Part shown: positions 21,687 to 29,424 of the stretch, piece after piece
Numbering within the stretch: the stretch's first letter is position 1
Layout of the letters: each line of letters starts with the position of its first letter
Notes under the pieces: model-generated
Databases searched by the model: none
Told to the model about the DNA's origin: nothing
Seen by the model: only the letters and a program-made list of their open reading frames with translations
NCBI GenBank assembly: GCA_021736985.1
Contig: JAIPEW010000003.1
Span: forward strand, 1 to 64,000
DNA from: Clostridiales bacterium
Lineage (GTDB): Bacteria; Bacillota; Desulfotomaculia; Desulfotomaculales; VENG01
Direction: 5' to 3'
DNA length: 64,000 bases
Program-made: the position numbers and the translations under genes

Positions 21687-21957
21687 TACCGTGCTAGGCG
21701 GGGAGGTAGCGGTGCCCTGTACTCGCAACCCGCTACAGCGGGGCTGAATTCCCACTTAAGGATTAGGTTTGTGAGGCCTGGCTCCCGTAAGGGGTGTTGA
21801 CGACCGGGTCTTGCGCGACGGAGTCTTCTGAATTGTGTCAGATCCTGGCGGAAGCAGCACTAAGGAAGTCGCTCCGGGTGCCGCAAGGTTGCCTGGTCCG
21901 AGCTACCTGCAGGGGTAACGCTCAGAAGCCTAAATTCGAGGGTGGGTGCACGGTTTA
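21687..21957 (+). ncRNA. ffs: Signal recognition particle RNA, long Bacillus-type
   Basis: About 270 nt. The 5' ACCGTGC pairs with the 3' GCACGGT, closing the molecule. The 5' part GGCGGGGAGGTAGCGGTGCC forms the Alu domain found in Gram-positive long SRP RNAs. The S-domain apical loop GGCGGAAGCAGC (about 21847-21858) binds Ffh. It lies between tadA and dnaX, the same position as scr in B. subtilis. The ends are set by pairing and could shift a few bases. Confidence 0.94.
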
Positions 21958-21964
21958 AGTTTAT

Positions 21965-22000
21965 GGGCCATGTTGCGCAACAGCAATGTGGTCTTTTTTA
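21965..22000 (+). terminator. Terminator of SRP RNA
   Basis: A GGCCA/TGGTC outer stem and TTGC/GCAA inner stem, followed by CTTTTTT. Confidence 0.8.
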
Positions 22001-22070
22001 ATTATTTAAGAGGAAAAGAAGATTGCTGTAAAGAATAAAGTTATATTTTAAAATAACAGGAGTGTATTTT

Positions 22071-23690
22071 TTGACTTATAAAGCTTTGTATAGAAAATGG
22101 AGGCCAGGTAATTTTAACGAAATAGCGGGTCAGGAGCATATTACTCGTACATTACAAAACGCTCTTAAAAATGAGCAAATTTCTCACGCATATCTTTTTT
22201 GCGGGACAAGGGGAACTGGTAAAACATCAACAGCTAAAGTGTTGGCCAGGGCATTAAACTGCTTAAATTTAGATGGGGCAGGGATTTGTAATGAATGTGA
22301 TAATTGCACATCTATAGCAGCAGGTTATTCAATGGATGTAATAGAGATTGATGCTGCTTCAAACAGAGGAATTGATGAGATAAGAGATCTTCGGGAAAAA
22401 GTTAATTTATCACCTTCCGGAGGTATCTATAAAGTTTATATAATTGATGAAGTTCATATGTTAACAAATGAAGCTTTCAATGCATTATTAAAAACGTTGG
22501 AAGAACCTCCTTCCCATGTTATTTTTATTTTAGCTACAACTGAACCTCATAAGGTGCCTATGACTATTATTTCACGATGTCAAAGATTTGATTTTAAGCC
22601 TATTACTGATGATAAAATAATTTCCCGGTTACTTGAAATATCAAATGATCTTGAACTTGATATAGAAAAAGAAGCACTTCAAGAAATTGCTGGTGCTGCT
22701 GAAGGTAGCCTGCGTGATGCGATAAATATATTAGATCAAGTTTCTACTATCGGAAAAAATAAAATAAATAAAAAAGAAATTCATAATATCATGGGAACCG
22801 TAAACGAACATGTATTATATGAAATGAAAGAAAACATATTAAGTGAAGATGTAGACAGCGCAGTTAAACTGGTTGATGATCTATTCACGGAAGGCAAGGA
22901 TTTGCGTATTTTTAGCAGGCAATTAGGAGAGTATTTACGGGATTTCTTAATAAAAAAAGAAACGAAAGATAAAAACTTGATTTTACACATAATAAAGCTT
23001 CTGGTACGATATGAACAGGATATGAAGTGGAGTTCTCACCCGCGTTTATTATTGGAATTGTTTTTATTTGAAAGTGTATATGGAAGTCAAGAGAATACAC
23101 TTAATGATATTTCATTACGATTGGCCCGACTTGAGAAAAAAGTAGAAGAAAAAGATAACTTTAAATTAATAAATAATAACGTTAATATACATGATGAAGT
23201 TAAAGAAGCAGGATATTATGAGGATAATAATGGGAATGATAAAAAAGATGATAAAGAAAATTCTATAAGTCAAAATAGTGATAATAAAAATGTAGAAAAG
23301 GATAAAAAAAGTTATATTAATAATTATAATGATAACGATGTTTCCTTAGAAAAGGTAAAAAAAATTTGGCCCCGGATATTACAAGAAGTGAGAAAGAAAA
23401 ATAAAGCTACTGTAACATGTTTAGAATCCTGTTGGCTTACTGCAGTTTCACAAAACATTCTAACCCTGGGTTTTGAAGTTGGAGATATAACAAAAGATAT
23501 TATGGAAAAAGAAAAGAATAAGCAAGTACTCGTGGATGTACTCGGTAAAATTTTAGGGGGCGAATGGACAATTCGCTGCAGCACAGGAAATCCCCCTCTC
23601 AAAGAAGAAAAAAATCCTGATGTAACTGTTGATAAAGCTATGGAAATATTTAATGCTGAAGAGGTAAATAATGTATTACCTGATGAATAA
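22071..23690 (+). CDS. dnaX: DNA polymerase III subunits gamma/tau
   Basis: The clamp-loader ATPase. The 539-aa product has Walker A GTRGTGKT (45-52), a zinc knuckle (C64, C73, C76, C79), Walker B with DEVH (126-129) and sensor LATTEPHKVP. A low-complexity K/N/D-rich linker (about 375-425) joins the core to the C-terminal tau domain. A GTG at 22062 overlaps AGGAG, so the TTG at 22071, 8 nt past it, is the better start. An A8 run (23357-23364) holds the in-frame heptamer A-AAA-AAA at about codon 430; a -1 shift would end 13 codons later. Confidence 0.98.
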   Translation: MTYKALYRKWRPGNFNEIAGQEHITRTLQNALKNEQISHAYLFCGTRGTGKTSTAKVLARALNCLNLDGAGICNECDNCTSIAAGYSMDVIEIDAASNRGIDEIRDLREKVNLSPSGGIYKVYIIDEVHMLTNEAFNALLKTLEEPPSHVIFILATTEPHKVPMTIISRCQRFDFKPITDDKIISRLLEISNDLELDIEKEALQEIAGAAEGSLRDAINILDQVSTIGKNKINKKEIHNIMGTVNEHVLYEMKENILSEDVDSAVKLVDDLFTEGKDLRIFSRQLGEYLRDFLIKKETKDKNLILHIIKLLVRYEQDMKWSSHPRLLLELFLFESVYGSQENTLNDISLRLARLEKKVEEKDNFKLINNNVNIHDEVKEAGYYEDNNGNDKKDDKENSISQNSDNKNVEKDKKSYINNYNDNDVSLEKVKKIWPRILQEVRKKNKATVTCLESCWLTAVSQNILTLGFEVGDITKDIMEKEKNKQVLVDVLGKILGGEWTIRCSTGNPPLKEEKNPDVTVDKAMEIFNAEEVNNVLPDE

Positions 23691-23715
23691 ATATTAAGGG
23701 AGGATTTAAGGAAAT

Positions 23716-24030
23716 ATGGGTGGAAATATGTCTAAAATGATGAAACAAGTACAAAAAATGCAAAGCGATATGGCTAAAATGCAGGAAGAGCTGGCTAAAC
23801 GCACTCTAGAGAGTACTGCTGGTGGTGGTGCTGTAAAAGTTGTTGCTAACGGTAAGCAGGAAATAGTATCTATAGAAATACAACCTGAAGCAGTGGATCC
23901 TGAAGATGTAGAAATGTTGCAGGATCTTATTCTTTCTGCCGTAAATGATGCTTTAAAGCAGGCACAAGATATGGCAAATCAAGAAATGAATAAAATTACC
24001 GGTGGGATGAATATTCCCGGGCTTTTTTAG
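23716..24030 (+). CDS. ebfC: Nucleoid-associated protein YbaB/EbfC family
   Basis: A 104-aa dimeric DNA-binding protein between dnaX and recR, the universal YbaB/EbfC position (YaaK in B. subtilis). An N-terminal helix rich in Met, Lys and Gln ([20 protein letters not shown]) is followed by the beta core [16 protein letters not shown] and the C-terminal [10 protein letters not shown] second, diverged copy lies at 46211. Confidence 0.95.
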   Translation: MGGNMSKMMKQVQKMQSDMAKMQEELAKRTLESTAGGGAVKVVANGKQEIVSIEIQPEAVDPEDVEMLQDLILSAVNDALKQAQDMANQEMNKITGGMNIPGLF

Positions 24031-24047
24031 CGGGAGAGTGAAATATT

Positions 24048-24647
24048 ATGAATAATGGTGGGGCTATAGATCGCTTAGTTCACCAGTTTGCAAGTTTACC
24101 GGGTATTGGGCCTAAAACTGCCCAACGCCTGGCTTTTTATTTATTAAATGCTTCACCGGAAGTGCCTGAAAACCTGGCTTCCGCTATTACAGAAGCAAAA
24201 AAATCTATTAAATATTGTTCTGTTTGTTCTAATTTAACTGATACAGATCCTTGTAAAATTTGCGGTGATGTAAAACGAAATCCCGGTGTAATATGTGTTG
24301 TACAGGAGCCTAAAGATGTAATAGCTATTGAAAAAAGCCGGGGATATAAAGGATTATACCATGTACTTCACGGTGCGCTTGAACCTTCGGAAGGTATAGG
24401 TCCAGATAATCTTACTATTAGACAACTGCTCAAGCGACTTGAGAGTGGTCAAGTGACAGAGATAATATTAGCTACTAATTCGGATGTTGAAGGTGATGCT
24501 ACTGCTATATATTTAGCCCGGTTAATAAAACCATTGGGGATAAAGGTAACCAGGATTGCTCATGGTTTACCTGCCGGGTCCTATCTCGAATATGCCGATC
24601 AAATAACATTGTCCAAGGCAATGGAAGGTCGAAGAGAGATAGATTAA
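24048..24647 (+). CDS. recR: Recombination mediator RecR
   Basis: Forms a ring with RecO/RecF at gapped DNA. The 199-aa product has a helix-hairpin-helix (LPGIGPKTAQRLAFYLL), a four-cysteine zinc motif (C57, C60, C69, C72) and a TOPRIM domain (about 80-175, with ATNSDVEGDATAIYLARLI). Its ATG follows GGGAGAG, 17 bp past ebfC. The length is typical. Confidence 0.98.
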   Translation: MNNGGAIDRLVHQFASLPGIGPKTAQRLAFYLLNASPEVPENLASAITEAKKSIKYCSVCSNLTDTDPCKICGDVKRNPGVICVVQEPKDVIAIEKSRGYKGLYHVLHGALEPSEGIGPDNLTIRQLLKRLESGQVTEIILATNSDVEGDATAIYLARLIKPLGIKVTRIAHGLPAGSYLEYADQITLSKAMEGRREID

Positions 24648-24651
24648 GTCA

Positions 24652-24679
24652 TCATATTTTCCATTCTTGTTCATATACA
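24652..24679 (+). promoter_or_regulatory. Possible sigma-E promoter of bofA
   Basis: TCATATT (24652-24658), 13 bp, then CATATACA (24672-24679), resembling mother-cell sigma-E elements. B. subtilis bofA is sigma-E controlled. The spacer and the last -10 base are off consensus. Confidence 0.45.
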
Positions 24680-24711
24680 TGTGATAAATCCAGTAAACGG
24701 GGGAGTGTATA

Positions 24712-24978
24712 TTGGCGGAATGGAAATATTTGTCTCTAATAATATTTAGTGCGCTGGGTATGTGTATTATATTAACACTATTTTTTAGGCCTTTTAAATT
24801 GGTAAGGAAAATTGCTGTATGTGGTTTAATCGGTTTTCTATCTTTAGCAGTTTTAAATATTTTTCTGCGTATATGGGGAATGCATGTTGTAATTAATCCT
24901 TTTACTGTACTAATGGCAGGAATTTTAAAATTACCAGGTATAATATTACTTGTAATTTGTGATTATCTCTTTGTATAA
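24712..24978 (+). CDS. bofA: Pro-sigma-K processing inhibitor BofA
   Basis: An 88-aa integral membrane protein with two or three hydrophobic segments. The C-terminal NPFTVLMAGILKLPGIILL is the BofA family signature. In Bacillus it holds the SpoIVFB protease inactive with SpoIVFA in the outer forespore membrane until engulfment is complete. The TTG start follows GGGGGAG. The position after recR is conserved. Confidence 0.95.
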   Translation: MAEWKYLSLIIFSALGMCIILTLFFRPFKLVRKIAVCGLIGFLSLAVLNIFLRIWGMHVVINPFTVLMAGILKLPGIILLVICDYLFV

Positions 24979-24979
24979 T
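24950..24979 (+). promoter_or_regulatory. Sigma-A-like promoter inside the bofA 3' end
   Basis: TTGTAA (24950-24955), an 18-bp spacer and TATAAT (24974-24979). It would fire transcription into the structured RNA region starting near 24986. Confidence 0.55.
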
Positions 24980-25012
24980 ATGAAGCCTATTACTTTGTCG
25001 TTAATATTTTGT

Positions 25013-25190
25013 ACGGCCAATACCTGGAGTGGATGTATAAGACTAATTTAAAGAGTGTATGAACCCGGGGTCAGTACTGGTACGTTTGGAGCGGCCAGGG
25101 AAACCTGTTTTTCCTGTGCCCGGAGTTAATTGAATTTATGTGTATTCTCAGGTCTCAATAGGATATGAAAGGTATCATTGGCCTGTTTAT
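25013..25190 (+). ncRNA. Candidate structured RNA, 6S-like
   Basis: The intergenic region folds end to end. GGCCAATACCT (25015-25025) pairs with AGGT...ATTGGCC (25170-25183). Inside, AGAC/GTCT pairs flank an AT-rich open region. Then AACCCGGG (25062-25069) pairs with CCCGGAGTT (25119-25127) with one bulge, and the apex has a CAGG-GAAA-CCTG hairpin (25096-25107). The closing stem, large central bubble and apical stem resemble 6S RNA, which sequesters sigma-A polymerase. The 3' stem is followed by TGTTTATTT. No homology search was possible, so another RNA class is possible. Confidence 0.5.
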
Positions 25191-25312
25191 TTAATTTAGT
25201 TTCTTTTGTTAAATTAAAATAAAAAGCATATATCATATTTTCAAAATTGACTCAATTTTGAAGATTTTTAAAAGTTATAAAAATCTCTATATTAAGTTTT
25301 TAACCCAATTCC
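25191..25312. repeat. Tandem AT-rich hairpins in 25.2-25.3 kb spacer
   Basis: TTCAAAATTG/CAATTTTGAA (25240-25262, 3-nt loop) is followed directly by GATTTTTA/TAAAAATC (25263-25285). CAAAATTGACT recurs at 25242-25252 and 25372-25382. No gene is seen. Confidence 0.5.
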
Positions 25313-25341
25313 TTGACGTAATAATATAAGGTAATTATACT
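25313..25341 (+). promoter_or_regulatory. Sigma-A promoter of the P-loop/oxidoreductase operon
   Basis: TTGACG (25313-25318), a 17-bp spacer and TATACT (25336-25341), about 75-90 bp before the first gene. Confidence 0.75.
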
Positions 25342-25414
25342 ATTCCTATTAAGGAATGTTGGTGTAAAAAGCAAAATTGACTAAAATTTTTTATGTTAAG
25401 GTATTTTATATAAT

Positions 25415-26101
25415 TTGGAGGTGATTATAGATATTGGTGACCGTATAGTAGAGGCTTATATAGGTGAATATGCCAGTGGTAAAAGTGAAGTAGCAGTTAA
25501 CAGGGCTATTGATTTGTTACATGAAGGACATCCAGAAATAAGTCTTGTGGACTTAGATATTGTTGAGCCTTGTTATACCCTTCGCCCTATAAAAAAAAAT
25601 TTACAAGGTATGGGATTGAATGTATTAGCTTGGGATACAGCTGATACTATCGGGCTAGGGGAAACTGGAAATATTTTAAGGGCAGAAAATAAATGGGCCC
25701 TGAAAAGAGAAGGCGATATTATACTGGATATTGGTTACGGCGTGGAGGGCGCTAAGACCTTGAATTTATTGGAGGGTGCAGAAGAAGATGATAACCTTCA
25801 ATTGTTTGTTGTATTGAATATAGCACGCCCAATGACTTCTTCAGTAAATGATATTGTAAATTATGTTAGAGAGTTAAAAAAAGTTGATGGGTTAATAAAT
25901 AATACGCATCTTGGTGATGATACTTATATTGATATTATACAAGACGGGGCCCGAATCGTTTCAGAGGCCGCTGAACATTTAGGAATCCCCGTAGTAGCAA
26001 CAACTGTAGTTAAAGAATTAGCTCAATCCATAGGTCCTTATGATTGTTGTGGTAATGTTGTGCGCAGTGTAACTCGATATATGCCTGAAAGTTTCTGGTA
26101 A
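25415..26101 (+). CDS. P-loop NTP-binding protein, function unknown
   Basis: Up to 228 aa with Walker A GEYASGKS (17-24 of the longest form) and a following VDLDIVEPC segment, like MinD/CobQ-type P-loop proteins. It lies 82 bp before the 2-oxoacid oxidoreductase genes, so it may serve that complex, but nothing in the sequence proves this. The start is odd. A perfect GGAGGTGAT (25417-25425) overlaps the only TTG and GTG codons, and the next usable in-frame codons are ATA at 25427 and ATT at 25433. The listed start is the TTG at 25415 as the open limit; translation probably begins 12-18 nt later at a non-canonical codon. Confidence 0.8.
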   Translation: MEVIIDIGDRIVEAYIGEYASGKSEVAVNRAIDLLHEGHPEISLVDLDIVEPCYTLRPIKKNLQGMGLNVLAWDTADTIGLGETGNILRAENKWALKREGDIILDIGYGVEGAKTLNLLEGAEEDDNLQLFVVLNIARPMTSSVNDIVNYVRELKKVDGLINNTHLGDDTYIDIIQDGARIVSEAAEHLGIPVVATTVVKELAQSIGPYDCCGNVVRSVTRYMPESFW

Positions 26102-26183
26102 GAAGTATCTGATGCTGTAATTTCAGTGCGTACGAATATTACTGTAACCTTTTCACCTATAATATAGGAGGTGCTTCAGCACA

Positions 26184-27269
26184 ATGACTGAAAAGCCTGT
26201 TCAGGAAGAAAAACGCGTTTTTATGACGGGTAATGAGGTATGTGCGTGGGCTGCAGCAGCAGCTCAAGCTGAAATAATGTACGGTTACCCGATTACACCA
26301 CAGAATGAGATTATGCATTACTGGACAAGATTAGCTCCCAAGTATAACAGGGACTTCTTGCAAACCGAAGATGAATTGTCTGCAGGGTTTACTACTGCAG
26401 GAGGTATAATGGCAGGAAAAAGAGCTTTCACGGCTACTTCTGGGCCAGGAAATATATTGATGCAGGAACCATTTAGTATGGCAGAGGCAATGCGCCTTCC
26501 AACTGTTGCTATTATTCAGCAAAGGGGAGGTCCTTCAACAGCTACTGTTATATATTCTCAACAAGAGGTTACTATGACTAGCCTGGGTGGTAACGGTGAA
26601 GGGTTGCGTATTGTATATTCTACCGCTACCCACCAGGAATTATTTGATTATACCATTAAAGCATTCAATACTGCCTGGAAATATCGTTTCCCAACTTTTG
26701 TATTAGCTGATGGTTACCAGGCTAAGATGAGGGAATCACTTAAAATGTATGATCCCGAGGCTAAAGGTATAAAAATGGTTTCAACTGAACCTTATGTTGG
26801 AAAAGAAGGCGTACCTGGTGTAGACAGGGATCCTGGACATTTCCGCAATACTTACAATGTGGAAGAAGAATTATATGAAGTACTGGAACAATATATCGAA
26901 GATTATGATAAAATGGCTCCCGAAGTTGCAGAATATGAAGAAATAGGAAGCCAGGATGCAGATGTAGTTGTAATTTCACACGGAGTAGTTTCCAGGGCAG
27001 CAAAGGGTGCTGTGCAAGAATTGCAAAAACAAGGCTATAAAGTAGGTTATTTTAGGCCTATTACAATACGCCCGCTACCAGTAAATGAAATTCGTGATAT
27101 AGCTAATAGTGCTAAAAAGGTTATGGTTGTGGAATCTGCAAACGGGCAGCTTGATCGCCTGATAAAAGAAAAAGTGTATGGGTGCAATGCAGAAATGATT
27201 CCTTTCTTTAAACCAGGTGTAGGAATAACAACAGAAGAAGTTGAGAGTAGACTTAAAGAATTATTCTAA
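26184..27269 (+). CDS. korA: 2-oxoacid:ferredoxin oxidoreductase, alpha subunit
   Basis: The alpha subunit (pyrimidine/TPP-binding half) of a ferredoxin-dependent 2-oxoacid oxidoreductase, of the Kor/Vor type. The 361-aa product contains YGYPITPQNEIMHYW, the TEDELSAGFTTAGG segment and TATSGPGNILMQE. The C-terminal transketolase-like domain carries VVESANGQLDRLI. With beta, gamma and delta it makes or consumes acyl-CoA and reduced ferredoxin in the cytoplasm. Substrate choice (2-oxoglutarate or branched-chain oxoacids) cannot be read from sequence. The ATG follows AGGAGGTG. Confidence 0.94.
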   Translation: MTEKPVQEEKRVFMTGNEVCAWAAAAAQAEIMYGYPITPQNEIMHYWTRLAPKYNRDFLQTEDELSAGFTTAGGIMAGKRAFTATSGPGNILMQEPFSMAEAMRLPTVAIIQQRGGPSTATVIYSQQEVTMTSLGGNGEGLRIVYSTATHQELFDYTIKAFNTAWKYRFPTFVLADGYQAKMRESLKMYDPEAKGIKMVSTEPYVGKEGVPGVDRDPGHFRNTYNVEEELYEVLEQYIEDYDKMAPEVAEYEEIGSQDADVVVISHGVVSRAAKGAVQELQKQGYKVGYFRPITIRPLPVNEIRDIANSAKKVMVVESANGQLDRLIKEKVYGCNAEMIPFFKPGVGITTEEVESRLKELF

Positions 27270-27339
27270 TGATTGTTATTAAATTGTGTATATGGCCTAA
27301 ACTAATGTTACGGGAGAGATGGAAAGGAGGCCCTTCTTT

Positions 27340-28107
27340 ATGACTGTACAACCTGCCATGCCGATGAGCTGGAGGAGAGAAACAAAACCGCACAAATTTT
27401 GCCCAGGATGCGGTCACGGTTTAGTTTTAAAAGTATTGGGTCAAGCTGTAGATGAATTAAATATTCAAGATAAAATGGTTTTTGGTTGTGATATTGGGTG
27501 TTCATTACTGGCATGGGATTTCTTTAATGTAGACAGCATACAAACTCACCATGGACGGACTACTCCTGTTATCACCGGTATGAAAAGAGCTAACCCTAAT
27601 TTAATTGGTGTTGCCTATATGGGTGATGGCGGTGGCTATGCTATTGGTTCTCAGCACTTGGTGAGCGCAGCTACCAGGAATGAAAAAATAACAGTAATTC
27701 TAGTTAACAATACGCAGTACGGAATGACCGGAGGACAAATGGCACCTACTACATTACCTGGACAAAAAACTGAAACCAGTCCTTACGGTAGGGATGTAAG
27801 TAAAACTGGTAATCCTACCCTGGGCCCGGAAATGGTTAATGCTATTACAGGTGAAGGAGCTTATGTAGCCCGGGGTACGGTATCTAAAGTAAATAAATTA
27901 AAAGAATATATTAAAAAAGCCTTGGAAAACCAGATTAACGGAAATGGTTTTAGCTTTGTTGAAGTATTGTCCGCTTGTCCCACTAATTGGAGAACAAACG
28001 CAGAAAAAACTTGGAAGTTTTTAGAAGAAGAAATGGCCGAATATTTCAAAGTAGGAGAATTTAAAGTTCCCGGTTCCCGGGAAGAGGAGGGACAATCTAA
28101 TGGGTAA
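27340..28107 (+). CDS. korB: 2-oxoacid:ferredoxin oxidoreductase, beta subunit
   Basis: The TPP-binding subunit. The 255-aa protein has CPGCGHG (C21, C24) that helps bind TPP or the cluster, and the TPP motif GDGGGYAIG...VNNTQYGMTGGQ (from about 95). An ATG at 27319 precedes AAGGAGG, which lies 9 nt before the ATG at 27340, so the latter is chosen. It overlaps the gamma gene by 8 nt. Confidence 0.95.
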   Translation: MTVQPAMPMSWRRETKPHKFCPGCGHGLVLKVLGQAVDELNIQDKMVFGCDIGCSLLAWDFFNVDSIQTHHGRTTPVITGMKRANPNLIGVAYMGDGGGYAIGSQHLVSAATRNEKITVILVNNTQYGMTGGQMAPTTLPGQKTETSPYGRDVSKTGNPTLGPEMVNAITGEGAYVARGTVSKVNKLKEYIKKALENQINGNGFSFVEVLSACPTNWRTNAEKTWKFLEEEMAEYFKVGEFKVPGSREEEGQSNG

Positions 28108-28669
28108 GCCGTGGAAGATAGTTCTGGCAGGAGAAGGCGGCCAAGGTGTGCAGTCGGTCGCCGGTATACTTGCAGATGCGGCTAATGATCAAGGCCGTGA
28201 AGCTCTATATATTCCTAATTTTGGTGTAGAGCAGCGAGGTGGAGTATCTGTTGCTTACCTGCAAATCGGTGATGAACCCGTAGGGGCACCGAAATTTCAA
28301 ACAGCAGACATTATAATTGCACTAAGTGACCGTGCAGTAACTCGTACAACCAGGTACACCGGACCGGACACGGTTTTTGTATATGATTCTGGAATTGAGA
28401 ACTTAAAGGACGAGGATCTTCCTACTGGAGTTAAGAAAATATTAGCTATTCCTGCATTAGATGCTGCAAAACGTGAATTGCATCCCAGGGTGTTTAATGT
28501 GATTATCATGGGTGCAGTTATTAAAGCAACGGGTGTTGTTCCCGAAGAAAAGGCTAAAGAAGCCCTGGAAAAGAAACTGGGCTATAAGTTTGAGCAAAAA
28601 CCTGAGTTGAGAGATATGAATTTTAAGGCTATAGAGCGCGGCGCCGAACTGGTGGCCGAGGCATTATAA
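28100..28669 (+). CDS. korC: 2-oxoacid:ferredoxin oxidoreductase, gamma subunit
   Basis: The catalytic gamma domain (189 aa), with GEGGQGVQSVAGILADAA near the N-terminus and FGVEQRGGVSVAYLQI, typical of the CoA-interacting gamma subunit. It starts inside the 3' end of the beta gene and ends 12 bp before delta, so the four subunits form one operon. The order alpha-beta-gamma-delta differs from the delta-first order seen in many anaerobes. Confidence 0.94.
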   Translation: MGKPWKIVLAGEGGQGVQSVAGILADAANDQGREALYIPNFGVEQRGGVSVAYLQIGDEPVGAPKFQTADIIIALSDRAVTRTTRYTGPDTVFVYDSGIENLKDEDLPTGVKKILAIPALDAAKRELHPRVFNVIIMGAVIKATGVVPEEKAKEALEKKLGYKFEQKPELRDMNFKAIERGAELVAEAL

Positions 28670-28681
28670 GGGGGGCTTTTT

Positions 28682-28933
28682 GTGGCTATAGATTTTAAAG
28701 AGCGCACAATAGAAGTTGAAAAAGGAAATTGGACAGTTTTTCCCGGGCTCTGTAAAGGATGCGGGTTATGTATTGAAAAATGTCCCAAGAAATGTATGAG
28801 CTGGTCAAGTGTTTTAGGTGTCTATGGCACTCCCTCAGTGGAAATAAATGATGAATGTATAGCCTGCGGTATATGCCAGCAAGTTTGCCCGGATTGCGCT
28901 ATCGCAGTGGAAAAAAAGAAAAAAGATGAATAA
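28682..28933 (+). CDS. korD: 2-oxoacid:ferredoxin oxidoreductase, delta subunit (2x[4Fe-4S])
   Basis: An 83-aa ferredoxin-like subunit. Two CxxCxxCxxxC motifs (C24/27/30/34 and C59/62/65/69) bind two [4Fe-4S] clusters that pass electrons to free ferredoxin. The GTG start lies after GGGGGG. It is the last gene of the operon, ending before a strong bidirectional terminator. Confidence 0.95.
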   Translation: MAIDFKERTIEVEKGNWTVFPGLCKGCGLCIEKCPKKCMSWSSVLGVYGTPSVEINDECIACGICQQVCPDCAIAVEKKKKDE

Positions 28934-28939
28934 ATAAAT

Positions 28940-28995
28940 ATACTTAAATAAAAAAAACTGCGAGCTTCGTCTCGCAGTTTTTTTTATTTAAGTAT
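28940..28995. terminator. Perfect bidirectional terminator, 25-bp arms
   Basis: Perfect inverted repeat 28940-28964 / 28971-28995 with the loop CTTCGT. A run of 8 A on one side and 8 T on the other lets it end both the kor operon and the convergent HTH gene, whose stop codon lies inside the arm. Confidence 0.9.
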
Positions 28996-29230
28996 GATAG
29001 TGGGAAAAAAGAAGGTTATTTTTCTTTTTTTCCATCCGCTTACGCCTGTGTGCTAGTTCTAGATCTGATTTAATCTGCTGTAGTACCGGTATTTCTACGC
29101 CGTAAGATTTAGAAATTTCCATATCACTGTAACCTTTTTTCCAGGCTGATATTAATTTTTTTACGTTTGTACTGTATTTTTTACATATTTCTTTATGATC
29201 AACACAATTATCTTTTTCACGTTTTTTCAT
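28988..29230 (-). CDS. Small helix-turn-helix-like protein
   Basis: An 80-aa, very basic protein. The segment KKGYSDMEISKSYGVEI (about 30-46) has the spacing of a helix-turn-helix, suggesting DNA binding. The frame is open to 29302, but the ATG at 29230 has AAGGAAG about 10 nt upstream. It converges on the kor operon and is divergent from the decarboxylase gene. It could regulate either one; there is no direct evidence. Confidence 0.6.
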   Translation of the reverse strand: MKKREKDNCVDHKEICKKYSTNVKKLISAWKKGYSDMEISKSYGVEIPVLQQIKSDLELAHRRKRMEKKKNNLLFSHYHT

Positions 29231-29424
29231 TACACTGAACTTCCTTTCTAATCTTTTTATTATTTTTATCCGGGTGATCCTCATATATAACAAATAAGGC
29301 ATAGTAAGTTTTCTGTATTTATTGGAAGTTGTAAGCCGGTATGGTAAAATTTAAAATAGATTTTTACGCTGTTATGTTATTAGCAAGTTTAAGTAAAAAA
29401 AACACAATATTTACAGGAGATATT

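Noticed and set aside
23296-23312. First A7 run in dnaX as a frameshift site
   Set aside because: In frame it reads GAT AAA AAA AGT, so the heptamer is T-AAA-AAA, not a canonical slippery site; the A8 run at 23357 is better.
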